From positions 1-9,348 of the forward strand of contig USIM01000026.1 in the NCBI GenBank assembly GCA_900554675.1: DNA of 9,348 bases. The letters are read 5' to 3'. Shown here piece by piece: positions 1 to 7,784 of the stretch. Positions within the stretch are counted from its first letter, which is position 1. Every line of letters begins with the position of its first letter. The stretch comes from an uncultured Sutterella sp. (GTDB taxonomy: Bacteria > Pseudomonadota > Gammaproteobacteria > Burkholderiales > Burkholderiaceae_F). Below the pieces are notes generated by a model that ran no database searches, was not told where the DNA came from, and saw nothing but the letters and a program-made list of their open reading frames with translations. The position numbers were made by a program, and so were the translations under genes.

Positions 1-1065
1 AATGGTGTCGGCAACGGTTTTTGCCGCATCCAAATGGCCTAATTTTTGAGCATTTTGCGCCATTGATAACAAACGTTCTCGATCCAAAGACCGCAACTGG
101 TTATACAAATTCTCAGCCGTTAAATGCTTTTGTTCGAGCAAAATACCCGCATCATGAGCTTGTAAATACTGAGCGTTACCCAATTGGTGCTGAGTCGTAG
201 AAACCACAAAAGGCACCAAGATAGCAGGGATGCCACCAGCGGTTAATTCACTCACGGTCGTGGCACCGGCTCGGCAAACAACAAGATCCGCCTTTTCATA
301 GGCACTGGCCATATCGTCAATAAAACTGACAACTTCAGCTTCAATTCCCAAAGAGCGGTACGTTTCTTTAACGCTTTCTACTGCATTTTTCCCACATTGG
401 TGAGTAACCGTCGGACGAATACTTTCATCGAATAAAGCCAAAGCGCGAGGCACGGTTTCGTTAAGAACCTTTGCGCCTAAAGAACCACCAAACACCAATA
501 AGTGCTGACGTCCCGTGCGGCCAGCATAACGCTCAGCCGGCTTGGGTAAATGAAGAATCTCTTCACGAACAGGATTGCCGGAAACAATGGCTTTTTTACC
601 GGCCCTTTGAGCGCATTCTCCGTCAAAACCGCACATCACGGCAGAAGCCACGGGCATCACGACACGCACGCTCATGAGGCTTCCTGCGTCGCAATTCATC
701 ATGACCAACGGTTTGCCTTCGGCTCGAGCACCGAAAGCGGCAGGCACAGCAATATAGCCTCCGGTGGAAAAAACCACGTCAGCATCCCTGTCGTCAACAA
801 TTTCTTTGGCTTTAAAACAGGATTTCACCAACTTGAATGCACCTTTGATGGCATGACCCAAGCCTTTGCCACGCATACCCGTGAAATCCAATGCGTCGAA
901 ATCAATGCCACGCTGACCGACCAAACGACCCTCCATTCCCACGGGAGTTCCGATCCACGAAACCGTCCAACCGCGCTTTTTCATCTCTTCGGCCACAGCC
1001 AAACCCGGCATCACATGACCGCCTGTACCCGCAGCAGCAATAATCAAATGGTTTCGATCACTCAT
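1..1065 (-). CDS. murG: MurG, lipid II-forming GlcNAc transferase (3' end cut by window edge)
   Basis: MurG transfers GlcNAc from UDP-GlcNAc to lipid I, giving lipid II, on the cytoplasmic face of the inner membrane (GT-B fold). The frame is open from ATG 1065-1063 to base 1, giving 355 codons. E. coli MurG is 355 residues, and the last visible stretch (LDAAKTVADTI) matches the family's C-terminal helix, so only a few residues should be missing. Visible motifs are the N-terminal glycine loop GTGGH (residues 13-17), GNPVR (163-167), GGSLGAK (193-199), CRAGATTVSEL (264-274, acceptor/UDP-sugar region with E273) and HQLGNA (293-298). The usual HEQN motif after the GGY segment is replaced by MNCD (residues 123-126). 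With VVSTT (287-291) this suggests a subtype I remember from Comamonadaceae. The start codon overlaps the ftsW stop (ATGA) and has a good Shine-Dalgarno, so coupling to ftsW is likely. Identity is very secure. Confidence 0.96.
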   Translation of the reverse strand, partial: MSDRNHLIIAAAGTGGHVMPGLAVAEEMKKRGWTVSWIGTPVGMEGRLVGQRGIDFDALDFTGMRGKGLGHAIKGAFKLVKSCFKAKEIVDDRDADVVFSTGGYIAVPAAFGARAEGKPLVMMNCDAGSLMSVRVVMPVASAVMCGFDGECAQRAGKKAIVSGNPVREEILHLPKPAERYAGRTGRQHLLVFGGSLGAKVLNETVPRALALFDESIRPTVTHQCGKNAVESVKETYRSLGIEAEVVSFIDDMASAYEKADLVVCRAGATTVSELTAGGIPAILVPFVVSTTQHQLGNAQYLQAHDAGILLEQKHLTAENLYNQLRSLDRERLLSMAQNAQKLGHLDAAKTVADTI

Positions 1066-2276
1066 TCTCTTCTCCGTTTACCGCGCATTAATAAGCGGTT
1101 TTCAAAATCGACTCGAATCAATAACGCCAGCGCACATAGTGTGATGACCAATGACGAACCCCCATAGCTCACCAAAGGCAACGTTAACCCCTTGGTTGGG
1201 AAAACGCCAATCGCAACACCGATGTTAATTAAAGCCTGTACCCCAATCCAGAGTCCCACGCCTTGAGCAACCAATCCAGCATAGACCATATCCAAACGAA
1301 CCGCTTGGCGTCCGATTTCAAAAGCACTGCGAACAAGCCAATAAAAAAGGCCTAAGACAACAGTAAACCCAAGCAGTCCGCACTCCTCACCGATTACGGC
1401 CAAAATAAAGTCCGTATGCGCTTCAGGTAAATAGTTCATTTTTTCAACACTGGCTCCTAACCCAACACCAAAAATTTCACCGCGACCAAAGGCAATCAAA
1501 GAGTGCGTTAACTGATAGGCTTTACCGATTTGATTTTCTGGATCCCACGGGTTGAGATAAGCAAACACGCGAGCGGTACGCCAAGGCGACAGTACCACAG
1601 ATGAAATAATGGTGACCACGAGGAAGGTGCCGAGTGTAAAAATGATTCTCCAGCTCAATCCGGCCAAAAAGACAATACCGATCACAATACTTGCGATCAC
1701 AACCGTTGCCCCTAAGTCAGGCTGAATCGCTAATAAACCCGCTACGAAAAAGACATAGGCAAGCACAGGTAAAAGAGCACGAGTAATGGAGTGCATATAC
1801 GCTTGCCGTTCAATCGTAAATTTTGCAATCACTAAAACGGAAACGAATTTCACGACTTCTGAAACTTGCAAATTGACAGGGCCAAACCCAATCCAGCGCG
1901 TAGCACCGTTAACGCTTTTCCCTAGTCCAGGAACAAAAACCAAAAGTAAGCAAATAATCCCCAGAATGGCCAGAGGGTAACTCAATCGTTCCCACTTATC
2001 GATGGGCACATTAAAGACGCACAAACCGGCAGAAATACCGACACCCATGTAGATCAAGTGTCGAAGAATAAAATGGTATTCACTCGTTTGATACTTCGGC
2101 GAGTCTGCCAAAGAAATGGAAGCCGAATAGACCATAATGGCGCCAATCACTAAGAGCGCCGCAATCGTTCCCAACAATGAATAATCAACACTGGAGACGG
2201 AGCCAAAGCGTCGGCCTTGACCCCACTGTTCAGGCTTTGTGTTTTGACTTTTAAAAAGGTTTTTAAACTGGAACAT
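1062..2276 (-). CDS. ftsW: FtsW, septal SEDS peptidoglycan glycosyltransferase
   Basis: FtsW is the SEDS-family polymerase that makes glycan strands from lipid II at the division septum, paired with FtsI. The 404-residue protein starts with about 30 polar cytoplasmic residues, followed by many hydrophobic segments consistent with ten membrane spans. Family landmarks are RWIGFG (127-132), QLTHSLIAFGRGE (255-267), YLPEAHTDF (282-290, where D289 is the essential SEDS aspartate), GEECGLLG (296-303), PTKGLTLPLVSYGGSSL (360-376) and a short basic tail. The conserved QPSE-type motif reads QVSE (137-140), a Pro-to-Val change at a normally invariant site. The gene starts 11 bases after the murD stop with no strong Shine-Dalgarno, so it probably depends on ribosomes arriving from murD. 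It overlaps murG by 4 bp. RodA is the related alternative, but sequence similarity and dcw context point to FtsW. Confidence 0.97.
   Translation of the reverse strand: MFQFKNLFKSQNTKPEQWGQGRRFGSVSSVDYSLLGTIAALLVIGAIMVYSASISLADSPKYQTSEYHFILRHLIYMGVGISAGLCVFNVPIDKWERLSYPLAILGIICLLLVFVPGLGKSVNGATRWIGFGPVNLQVSEVVKFVSVLVIAKFTIERQAYMHSITRALLPVLAYVFFVAGLLAIQPDLGATVVIASIVIGIVFLAGLSWRIIFTLGTFLVVTIISSVVLSPWRTARVFAYLNPWDPENQIGKAYQLTHSLIAFGRGEIFGVGLGASVEKMNYLPEAHTDFILAVIGEECGLLGFTVVLGLFYWLVRSAFEIGRQAVRLDMVYAGLVAQGVGLWIGVQALINIGVAIGVFPTKGLTLPLVSYGGSSLVITLCALALLIRVDFENRLLMRGKRRRE
1071..1075 (-). promoter_or_regulatory. Ribosome binding site of murG
   Basis: GGAGA on the minus strand lies 5-6 bases before the murG ATG, inside the last codons of ftsW. 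It supports the start at 1065 although the start codon overlaps the ftsW stop. murG can therefore load ribosomes itself as well as receive those terminating on ftsW. Confidence 0.7.
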
Positions 2277-2287
2277 TCGACCGAAAA

Positions 2288-3730
2288 TCAGTTCTTTTCA
2301 AGCGCACGAGCACTTTCAATAAAAATTTCACTTCGTTGTGCGTAATCTCTAAACATGTCCCAGCTGGCGCAAGCAGGTGACAACAAAACATAGTCGCCTG
2401 TTTTGGCCATCTGAGCGCACATCTGCACTGCTTCTGGTAATGTTTGAGCCTTTTGCACGGGGTAGGTTGCACCTGCTAAAGCTTTTTCAATCAAAGGCGC
2501 ATCGCGACCGATTAACACCGCACCGCGAGCATGAAGGGCCATCGATTGAGCAATCGGTGAAAAATCTTGTCCTTTACCGTCACCGCCCAAAATGACCACC
2601 ATCTTCTTACCGGTGGCGCCCAAACCTTCCAGTGCAGCCACCGTTGCACCAACATTGGTCCCCTTACTGTCGTCGATGTAGTCCACGCCATCGACCGTTA
2701 AGGCATATTGAACACGATGAGCTTCACCCGTGTAATTGGAAAGCGCACGAATGGCATCGGCTAAAGGTAAGTTGGCAGCATGAATTAAAGCGAGCGCCGC
2801 AAGAGCATTCATCGTATTGTGACGACCGCGAATCTTTAATGCTTCTTCGGGCATCAAGCGTTGTAAAAGCTCGCCCGGCAACACCTTGCGCTTAGAAAGC
2901 GCAATGGAATCATCTTCGTTGTAGGCCAACCAGAATAGCTCGTCGTCTTTGACCAAGCCCCATTGATTTTCACCCTCAGGTGCTGATTCACCGAAAGTGG
3001 CCACGTGAGCTACGTTAGCGTACTGCATCACACCGGCATCATCACGATTGAGGACACGCACCGTCTTTTCTGATTGGAAAATATGGGCTTTGGCGTCCAT
3101 ATACGCCTGCATCGAACCGTGCCAATCTAAGTGATCTTGGGTGATATTTAACAAAGCAGCGGCCGTCGGAGCCAATGTATGCGTTGACTCTAATTGAAAG
3201 CTTGAGAGCTCTAACACCCAAACATCAGGCAACCGTCCTTCTTCTAAATAGCGATCCAATTCCGTTACGGCATTAGGACCAATGTTGCCCGCGGCAACAG
3301 CAAATTTCCCACTGGCCTCGGCCATTTTGGTCGTTAAAACCGTTGTCGTCGTTTTCCCATTTGTACCGGTAATCGCTAAGACAATCGGTTCGTATTGGCG
3401 CTCATTTTTAAGATGCTCTAATTCACGAGCAAATAATTCGATCTCGCCAAACCAAGGCAATTGCATCGATTGAGCCTTAGAAATGATCGGTGCGACTTCT
3501 GAGTAATAGGGGGAAATTCCCGGTGAAATCACCACGAATTCGACCTCGTCTAACGAAGCTTGAGCATCAGATAGACGCTTAAAGGTAAAAGCTGGCAACG
3601 TTTGCAAGCGCTCCAATGACGGGGGCGTTTCACGCGTATCGGTTCCGATCACCTCGTAACCGCGTTTGATAAGGAATTGGGTACAAGCCACCCCTGAAGC
3701 CCCTAAACCGATCACTAAAGCCTTGCTCAT
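2288..3730 (-). CDS. murD: MurD, UDP-MurNAc-L-Ala:D-glutamate ligase
   Basis: MurD is the cytoplasmic ATP-dependent ligase adding D-glutamate to UDP-MurNAc-L-alanine. I choose ATG 3730 (480 residues) rather than the GTG three codons upstream, because AAGGTGA lies 5 bases before the ATG and would overlap the GTG. Three domains are visible. The N-terminal Rossmann-like UDP-binding domain has GLGASGVA (8-15). The central ATPase has P-loop TGTNGKTTTT (121-130, K126), AGNIG (147-151), LELSSFQLE (173-181), NITQDHLDWHG (195-205) and the probable carbamylated lysine K214 in DAKAHIF. The C-terminal domain has GRHNTMNALAAL (302-313), HR (338-339), DDSKGTN (353-359), GGDGKGQDF (382-390) and SPACASWDMF (451-460). 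All key residues are present and length is slightly above E. coli MurD (438). It lies 16 bases after mraY and 11 before ftsW. Confidence 0.97.
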   Translation of the reverse strand: MSKALVIGLGASGVACTQFLIKRGYEVIGTDTRETPPSLERLQTLPAFTFKRLSDAQASLDEVEFVVISPGISPYYSEVAPIISKAQSMQLPWFGEIELFARELEHLKNERQYEPIVLAITGTNGKTTTTVLTTKMAEASGKFAVAAGNIGPNAVTELDRYLEEGRLPDVWVLELSSFQLESTHTLAPTAAALLNITQDHLDWHGSMQAYMDAKAHIFQSEKTVRVLNRDDAGVMQYANVAHVATFGESAPEGENQWGLVKDDELFWLAYNEDDSIALSKRKVLPGELLQRLMPEEALKIRGRHNTMNALAALALIHAANLPLADAIRALSNYTGEAHRVQYALTVDGVDYIDDSKGTNVGATVAALEGLGATGKKMVVILGGDGKGQDFSPIAQSMALHARGAVLIGRDAPLIEKALAGATYPVQKAQTLPEAVQMCAQMAKTGDYVLLSPACASWDMFRDYAQRSEIFIESARALEKN

Positions 3731-3735
3731 GATTT

Positions 3736-3742
3736 TCACCTT
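3736..3742 (-). promoter_or_regulatory. Ribosome binding site of murD
   Basis: AAGGTGA on the minus strand pairs well with the 16S anti-Shine-Dalgarno and ends 5 bases before ATG 3730. It includes the alternative GTG (3739-3737), which argues against that codon as the start. It sits in the 16-base gap between the mraY stop and murD. Confidence 0.65.
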
Positions 3743-3746
3743 TTGA

Positions 3747-4901
3747 TTAGCGAATCTTTAACGTCGACAAACCGATCAAAACCAAAATAAAGGTAATGAT
3801 CCAAAAGCGCGTCACCACTTGAGTTTCTTTCCAACCCTTTAATTCGAAATGGTGGTGCAACGGGGCCATCAAGAAAATACGACGACCACCCGAATACCGG
3901 AAGTAGGTGGTTTGAATCATGACAGACAAAGTTTCTACCACAAAAATCCCACCCATGATGGCCAACACAAACTCTTGACGCGTGATAACGGCAATTGTTC
4001 CTAATGCGCCACCCAATGCCAAAGCACCAACGTCACCCATAAAGACTTGTGCCGGGTGAGCGTTAAACCATAAAAAGGCCAAACCGGCACCGGCTAAAGC
4101 AGCACAAACCACCACTAATTCACCTGCCCCCGGAATATGAGGAAAGAGCAAGTAGTGAGCAAAGTCATAACGGCCAACTACGTAAGCGAAGATCCCCAAA
4201 GCACTCCCCACCATCGCACACGGCAAAATGGCCAAACCATCCAAGCCGTCCGTCAAATTGACGGCGTTACTTGTGCCAACAATCACGATGTAGGTCAAAA
4301 TAACGAAACCCACAATCCCCAACGGATAAGCGAAATGTTTAAAGAAAGGAATAATCAAATCCGCTTGCGAAGGCATTGTTAAAGGGAAACCCGATTGCAC
4401 CCAACCGACAATCATGTCAATCACATGAATATTGGTGGGAGCGGAAATTGCAAATGCCAAATAGACAGACGCCAAGCCACCAATTAAAGAGAGCCAGCCG
4501 AACTTTTCTCGTGCGCTCATTCCCTTGGGATCGTGATGCACAACCTTTCGGTAATCATCGATCCAACCTACGGCACCGTAGCCTATCGTGACAAAAAGCA
4601 CCACCCAAACAAAACGGTTACTTAAGTCCATCCACAACAAAGTCGACAGGGCAATGGAAATCAAAATAAGCACGCCCCCCATGGTCGGCGTACCATCTTT
4701 AACCAAGTGTGTCTTTGGACCGTTATTACGAACAGCTTGACCCACCTTCATTGCCTTTAAATAGCGAATAGTCGCAGGGCCTGCTGCAAAACCGATAAAC
4801 AGGGCCGTCAAGGCTGCCATCACGGCTCTCAAGCTTAAATAATTAAAGACTTGAAAAGCGCGGATATCTTCCCCTAACCACTGGAAAAGTTCCAATAACA
4901 T
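3747..4901 (-). CDS. mraY: MraY, phospho-MurNAc-pentapeptide transferase (lipid I synthase)
   Basis: MraY transfers phospho-MurNAc-pentapeptide from the UDP precursor to undecaprenyl phosphate, releasing UMP and forming lipid I in the inner membrane. The 384-residue product matches the longer proteobacterial form (E. coli 360) and alternates hydrophobic segments with conserved cytoplasmic loops, consistent with ten membrane spans. Landmarks are GTPTMGG (70-76), the aspartate pair in DDYRK (D115, D116), [10 protein letters not shown] (215-224), [12 protein letters not shown] (287-298, with D290 matching the catalytic aspartate D267 of E. coli) and the histidine triad of APLHHHFE (346-353, HHH 349-351). 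No key residue is missing. It begins 24 bases after the murE-murF stop, the widest gap in the window, behind a clear Shine-Dalgarno. Confidence 0.98.
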   Translation of the reverse strand: MLLELFQWLGEDIRAFQVFNYLSLRAVMAALTALFIGFAAGPATIRYLKAMKVGQAVRNNGPKTHLVKDGTPTMGGVLILISIALSTLLWMDLSNRFVWVVLFVTIGYGAVGWIDDYRKVVHHDPKGMSAREKFGWLSLIGGLASVYLAFAISAPTNIHVIDMIVGWVQSGFPLTMPSQADLIIPFFKHFAYPLGIVGFVILTYIVIVGTSNAVNLTDGLDGLAILPCAMVGSALGIFAYVVGRYDFAHYLLFPHIPGAGELVVVCAALAGAGLAFLWFNAHPAQVFMGDVGALALGGALGTIAVITRQEFVLAIMGGIFVVETLSVMIQTTYFRYSGGRRIFLMAPLHHHFELKGWKETQVVTRFWIITFILVLIGLSTLKIR

Positions 4902-4909
4902 TTAAGTGT

Positions 4910-4914
4910 TCCTT
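4910..4914 (-). promoter_or_regulatory. Ribosome binding site of mraY
   Basis: AAGGA (within GAAAGGAA) on the minus strand stands 8 bases before the mraY ATG. It is the most canonical Shine-Dalgarno in the window and fits the wider gap here, where ribosome transfer from the upstream gene is less certain. Confidence 0.7.
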
Positions 4915-4925
4915 TCTCGAATTCT

Positions 4926-7784
4926 TTAACGCTTCTCGGGCTCGACCAGTGCCTTCACAGCCAAATCGAGTCGCATACTATTGGAACCCTTGACCGAAAT
5001 AGAACGATAACGATCTTTAATTTCCAAAAGTTTATTCAGAAATTCCTTGCGTTCCCCTTCCCAAATGACTTCTGCATCGGGCTTTAACTCACGGAATTTC
5101 TCATACGCAAATTTCATTGCACTGCCGGTCGCAATAAAACCATCAATGCCTTTTTGGACAGCATAAGCAGCAATTTCCTCGTGGTACTCACGGGACTTGT
5201 CCCCCAACTCCAACATATCTGCTGCCACCAACAATCGCGGTGCTGGCATAGAGGCCAAAATATCAATACTGGCTTTCATGCTGTCGGGATTGGCATTATA
5301 AGCGTCATCAATGACGGTATAACGATCAGTCGTAATGACAGCGCCTCGACCCTTGATCGGCTCAAAGGCTTCTAAGCCCTTAGCGATCACATCCGTTGAC
5401 AAACTCAAAGATAATGCAACCGCCGTGGCACCTAATGCATTTTTGAAATTGTGTTCTCCACGAACTTTCAAATGCGCCTTAAAGTCACCGATGGGGGTTT
5501 TGATTTTGACATCCATCCCGGTATTGGTCGGCGTCATCGTACCGGTCACATCGGCTTCATTGGGCAAACCAAACGTCACAATCTGAGAGTTTTGAGCCAT
5601 TTCAAGCCAAATGTTTTTGCATTCATCGTCAAATGGAATCACAGCTGTGCTGGCAGGCATCATATGGCGGAAGATTTCCCCGTTTTCACGAGCCGTGGCC
5701 TGAACCGTTTGCATAAACTCTTGGTGTTCACGTTGGGCATTTGTCACGATAGCAACCTTCGGTTGGACAAGCCCTGCCAAATAACGCATTTCACCCACAT
5801 GATTCATACCGGTCTCAATGACAGCGGCTTCATGTTTTTCACGCAAACGCCACAACATAAGCGGCACACCAATGTCATTGTTGAGATTGCCTTGCGTAGA
5901 TAAAGAGTGATCACCGTAGTGAGCTCTTAAAATAGAAGCTATCATTTGCGTGGTGGTGGTTTTACCGTTACTGCCTGCGACAGCGACCATGTTAAGCGCC
6001 TGTTTACTGCGCCAATAGCCCGCACTGGCTCCCAGTGCCAACTTCACATTATTGACAACGATTTGAGGTAAGGGGCAGTTCACTTCATGATCAACCACCA
6101 AAGCGACAGCACCTGCGTGCATCGCTTGCATCACAAAGTCATGACCATCAAAACGATCACCCTTTAATGCAAAAAAGAGCGTACCGTTGGTCACCGATCT
6201 TGTGTCGGTCGAAACCGAACTAAAAGGAACGTCACTGCCTAAGAATTTTGAGCCGGGCAACAAATTGGCAAGGTACTTCACTCGCATCAAGGAGTCCGGT
6301 GGCATCACCTTTATCCATTGCGCATTGTGCACTTCCACTTTGTCACTAAAGGGGTGCTTGACACCTTGGATATCTTGATAAAGCTCATGCCCCTTACCGG
6401 CGACTAAGATAATGTCTTCGGGCGCTGCCGTATTGACAGCTTTTTGAATGGCTTCTCGACGATCTTCAATCACCACGTAGGGGTGACCGCCTTCTTTCAT
6501 ACCGGCGACCATCTGAGCCAAAATGTCAGAGGGGTTTTCTGTACGGGGATTGTCGCTCGTTAAAACCACAAAATCGGCCATTTGTTGGGCAATGCTTGCC
6601 ATGATCGGACGCTTGCCACTATCACGATCGCCACCAGCGCCCACAATAACCCAAAGTTTGCCACGACGAGCTCTCACAATCGGGCGAAGAGCCAAAAGCG
6701 CTTTTTCCACTGCGTCCGGCGTATGACTGTAGTCCACTACACCTAAAGCCGTACCATTATGTTTTACCAATTGCATTCGACCGGCAGGCGGCACCAAGTG
6801 TGGCAACAACGGCATGATCGTTTCAATGGTATAACCCTTAGCCAATGCAACACCGATCACACCCAAAAGATTTGAAATATTGAATTCGCCAAAAAGATGA
6901 ACGGCTAAATGATGGCGATTGCCTTCATAGACCAAATCGAATTCCATCCCGTCTTGCATTGCACGAATGTTTTCTGCAGCGATGCAATGCGTCCCCGGTA
7001 AGGGTAACGTCCCGCACGTTGTCGTCACAAAGCATTTCACACCACGGCAAACGCAACGTTCGGCAAGACGCAAACCGGCCTCATCGTCAATATTGATGAC
7101 GCTACTGCGCAACTGCGGCCAATCAAACAAAATGCCTTTAGCCTCTTCGTAGGCCTGCATATCATGGTGATAGTCAAGGTGGTCGCGACTTAAATTCGTA
7201 AAGACAGCAACATCAAAATGCGTGCCTTGCAGACGTCCTTGTTCCAAACCGATGGAACTGGCTTCAACAGCAAAGGCTTTAGCGCCGGCTTTGGCCAAAT
7301 CACGGAATAACCCTTGTAAAGAAGCCGCATCAGGCGTCGTTAAAGGAGCTGAAGGGAAAGGCTTTCCTGCCATCGTACAACCAATCGTACCAATGGCAGC
7401 GCAAGGCTCTTCTAAAGCCGTTAACAACTGAGAAACCCAGTGAGAGGTTGTAGTTTTACCGTTTGTACCCGTAATCCCTACACCAAACAGGTCTTGCGTC
7501 GGGTGGCGATAAAATTCTGCTGCAAAATTGCCGAGGTACTTCGATAACTCAGGCAGTGCAATCGCAGGCACTGCATAAGTACGACGAATACCGTCATCCT
7601 CATAGACCACAGCCGTTGCCTTTTGGGCAGCTTGTTCTAAGAATTGTCGACCGTCCACATGTAAACCAGGGACCGCAATAAAAACATCACCCGCACCAAC
7701 GGGGCGGGAGTCCAAAACAAGACGTTTAGCCTCTGGGGCTAAACGCTTTAATAAGTCAACGTAATTCTTGATATTTGCAATCAT
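4926..7784 (-). CDS. murE-murF: MurE-MurF fusion: meso-DAP ligase joined to D-Ala-D-Ala ligase
   Basis: One 952-residue frame encodes two consecutive cytoplasmic Mur ligases. Residues 1 to about 492 are MurE (E. coli 495): P-loop TGTNGKTTT (105-113, K110), EASSIGLEQ (174-182), NLSRDHLDYH (197-206), probable carbamylated K216, DYSHTPDA (351-358), GAGGDRDSGKRP (382-393), the meso-DAP-selecting DNPR (411-414) and AGKGHELYQ (462-470). Residues about 500-952 are MurF (E. coli 452): STDTR (525-529), P-loop AGSNGKTTTT (603-612, K608), GNLNNDIGVPL (632-642), IETGMNH (656-662), NAQREH (682-687), GEHNFKNALGA (776-786), DDAYNANPDSM (826-836) and LLVAADMLELG (851-861). The MurF site matching E. coli carbamylated K202 is N701. 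Two successive steps, adding meso-DAP then D-Ala-D-Ala, are thus in one chain. The ATG overlaps the ftsI stop (ATGA); its Shine-Dalgarno (TAAGAG) is weak. Comparable fusion is known in Bordetella. Confidence 0.97.
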   Translation of the reverse strand: MIANIKNYVDLLKRLAPEAKRLVLDSRPVGAGDVFIAVPGLHVDGRQFLEQAAQKATAVVYEDDGIRRTYAVPAIALPELSKYLGNFAAEFYRHPTQDLFGVGITGTNGKTTTSHWVSQLLTALEEPCAAIGTIGCTMAGKPFPSAPLTTPDAASLQGLFRDLAKAGAKAFAVEASSIGLEQGRLQGTHFDVAVFTNLSRDHLDYHHDMQAYEEAKGILFDWPQLRSSVINIDDEAGLRLAERCVCRGVKCFVTTTCGTLPLPGTHCIAAENIRAMQDGMEFDLVYEGNRHHLAVHLFGEFNISNLLGVIGVALAKGYTIETIMPLLPHLVPPAGRMQLVKHNGTALGVVDYSHTPDAVEKALLALRPIVRARRGKLWVIVGAGGDRDSGKRPIMASIAQQMADFVVLTSDNPRTENPSDILAQMVAGMKEGGHPYVVIEDRREAIQKAVNTAAPEDIILVAGKGHELYQDIQGVKHPFSDKVEVHNAQWIKVMPPDSLMRVKYLANLLPGSKFLGSDVPFSSVSTDTRSVTNGTLFFALKGDRFDGHDFVMQAMHAGAVALVVDHEVNCPLPQIVVNNVKLALGASAGYWRSKQALNMVAVAGSNGKTTTTQMIASILRAHYGDHSLSTQGNLNNDIGVPLMLWRLREKHEAAVIETGMNHVGEMRYLAGLVQPKVAIVTNAQREHQEFMQTVQATARENGEIFRHMMPASTAVIPFDDECKNIWLEMAQNSQIVTFGLPNEADVTGTMTPTNTGMDVKIKTPIGDFKAHLKVRGEHNFKNALGATAVALSLSLSTDVIAKGLEAFEPIKGRGAVITTDRYTVIDDAYNANPDSMKASIDILASMPAPRLLVAADMLELGDKSREYHEEIAAYAVQKGIDGFIATGSAMKFAYEKFRELKPDAEVIWEGERKEFLNKLLEIKDRYRSISVKGSNSMRLDLAVKALVEPEKR
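6288..6308 (-). other. Junction between MurE and MurF domains
   Basis: Residues 493-499 (VMPPDSL) bridge the last MurE-like segment (HNAQWIK) and the first MurF-like segment (MRVKYLANLLPG). Each half is close to the length of the separate E. coli enzyme, so the fusion added almost no linker. The frame passes through without a stop. The exact boundary is estimated from similarity, to within about five residues. Confidence 0.7.

Noticed and set aside
550..1167. Open frame of 205 codons on the plus strand across the murG/ftsW junction
   Set aside because: It is antisense to two unmistakable genes, shows no recognisable domain, is rich in His, Thr and Ser in a way typical of reversed coding sequence, and straddles the overlap without a promoter or ribosome site of note.
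2263..2472. Minus-strand frame of 69 codons at the end of murD and start of ftsW
   Set aside because: It is out of frame with both genes, overlaps the C-terminal conserved part of murD, and matches no known small dcw protein.
3737..3739. GTG as the murD start, three codons upstream of the chosen ATG
   Set aside because: The Shine-Dalgarno AAGGTGA contains this GTG and is well spaced for ATG 3730 instead.
5451..5903. Open frame of 150 codons on the plus strand inside the MurF half
   Set aside because: It lies entirely antisense to conserved MurF sequence and its translation looks like an antisense shadow with no family motif.
6287..6320. Internal start for a separate MurF (ATG at 6305 or 6287)
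   Set aside because: The only Shine-Dalgarno-like sequence (AAAGGTG) directly abuts the first ATG and is 18 bases from the second, both poor spacings; the reading frame is continuous, so the fusion is the simpler reading.
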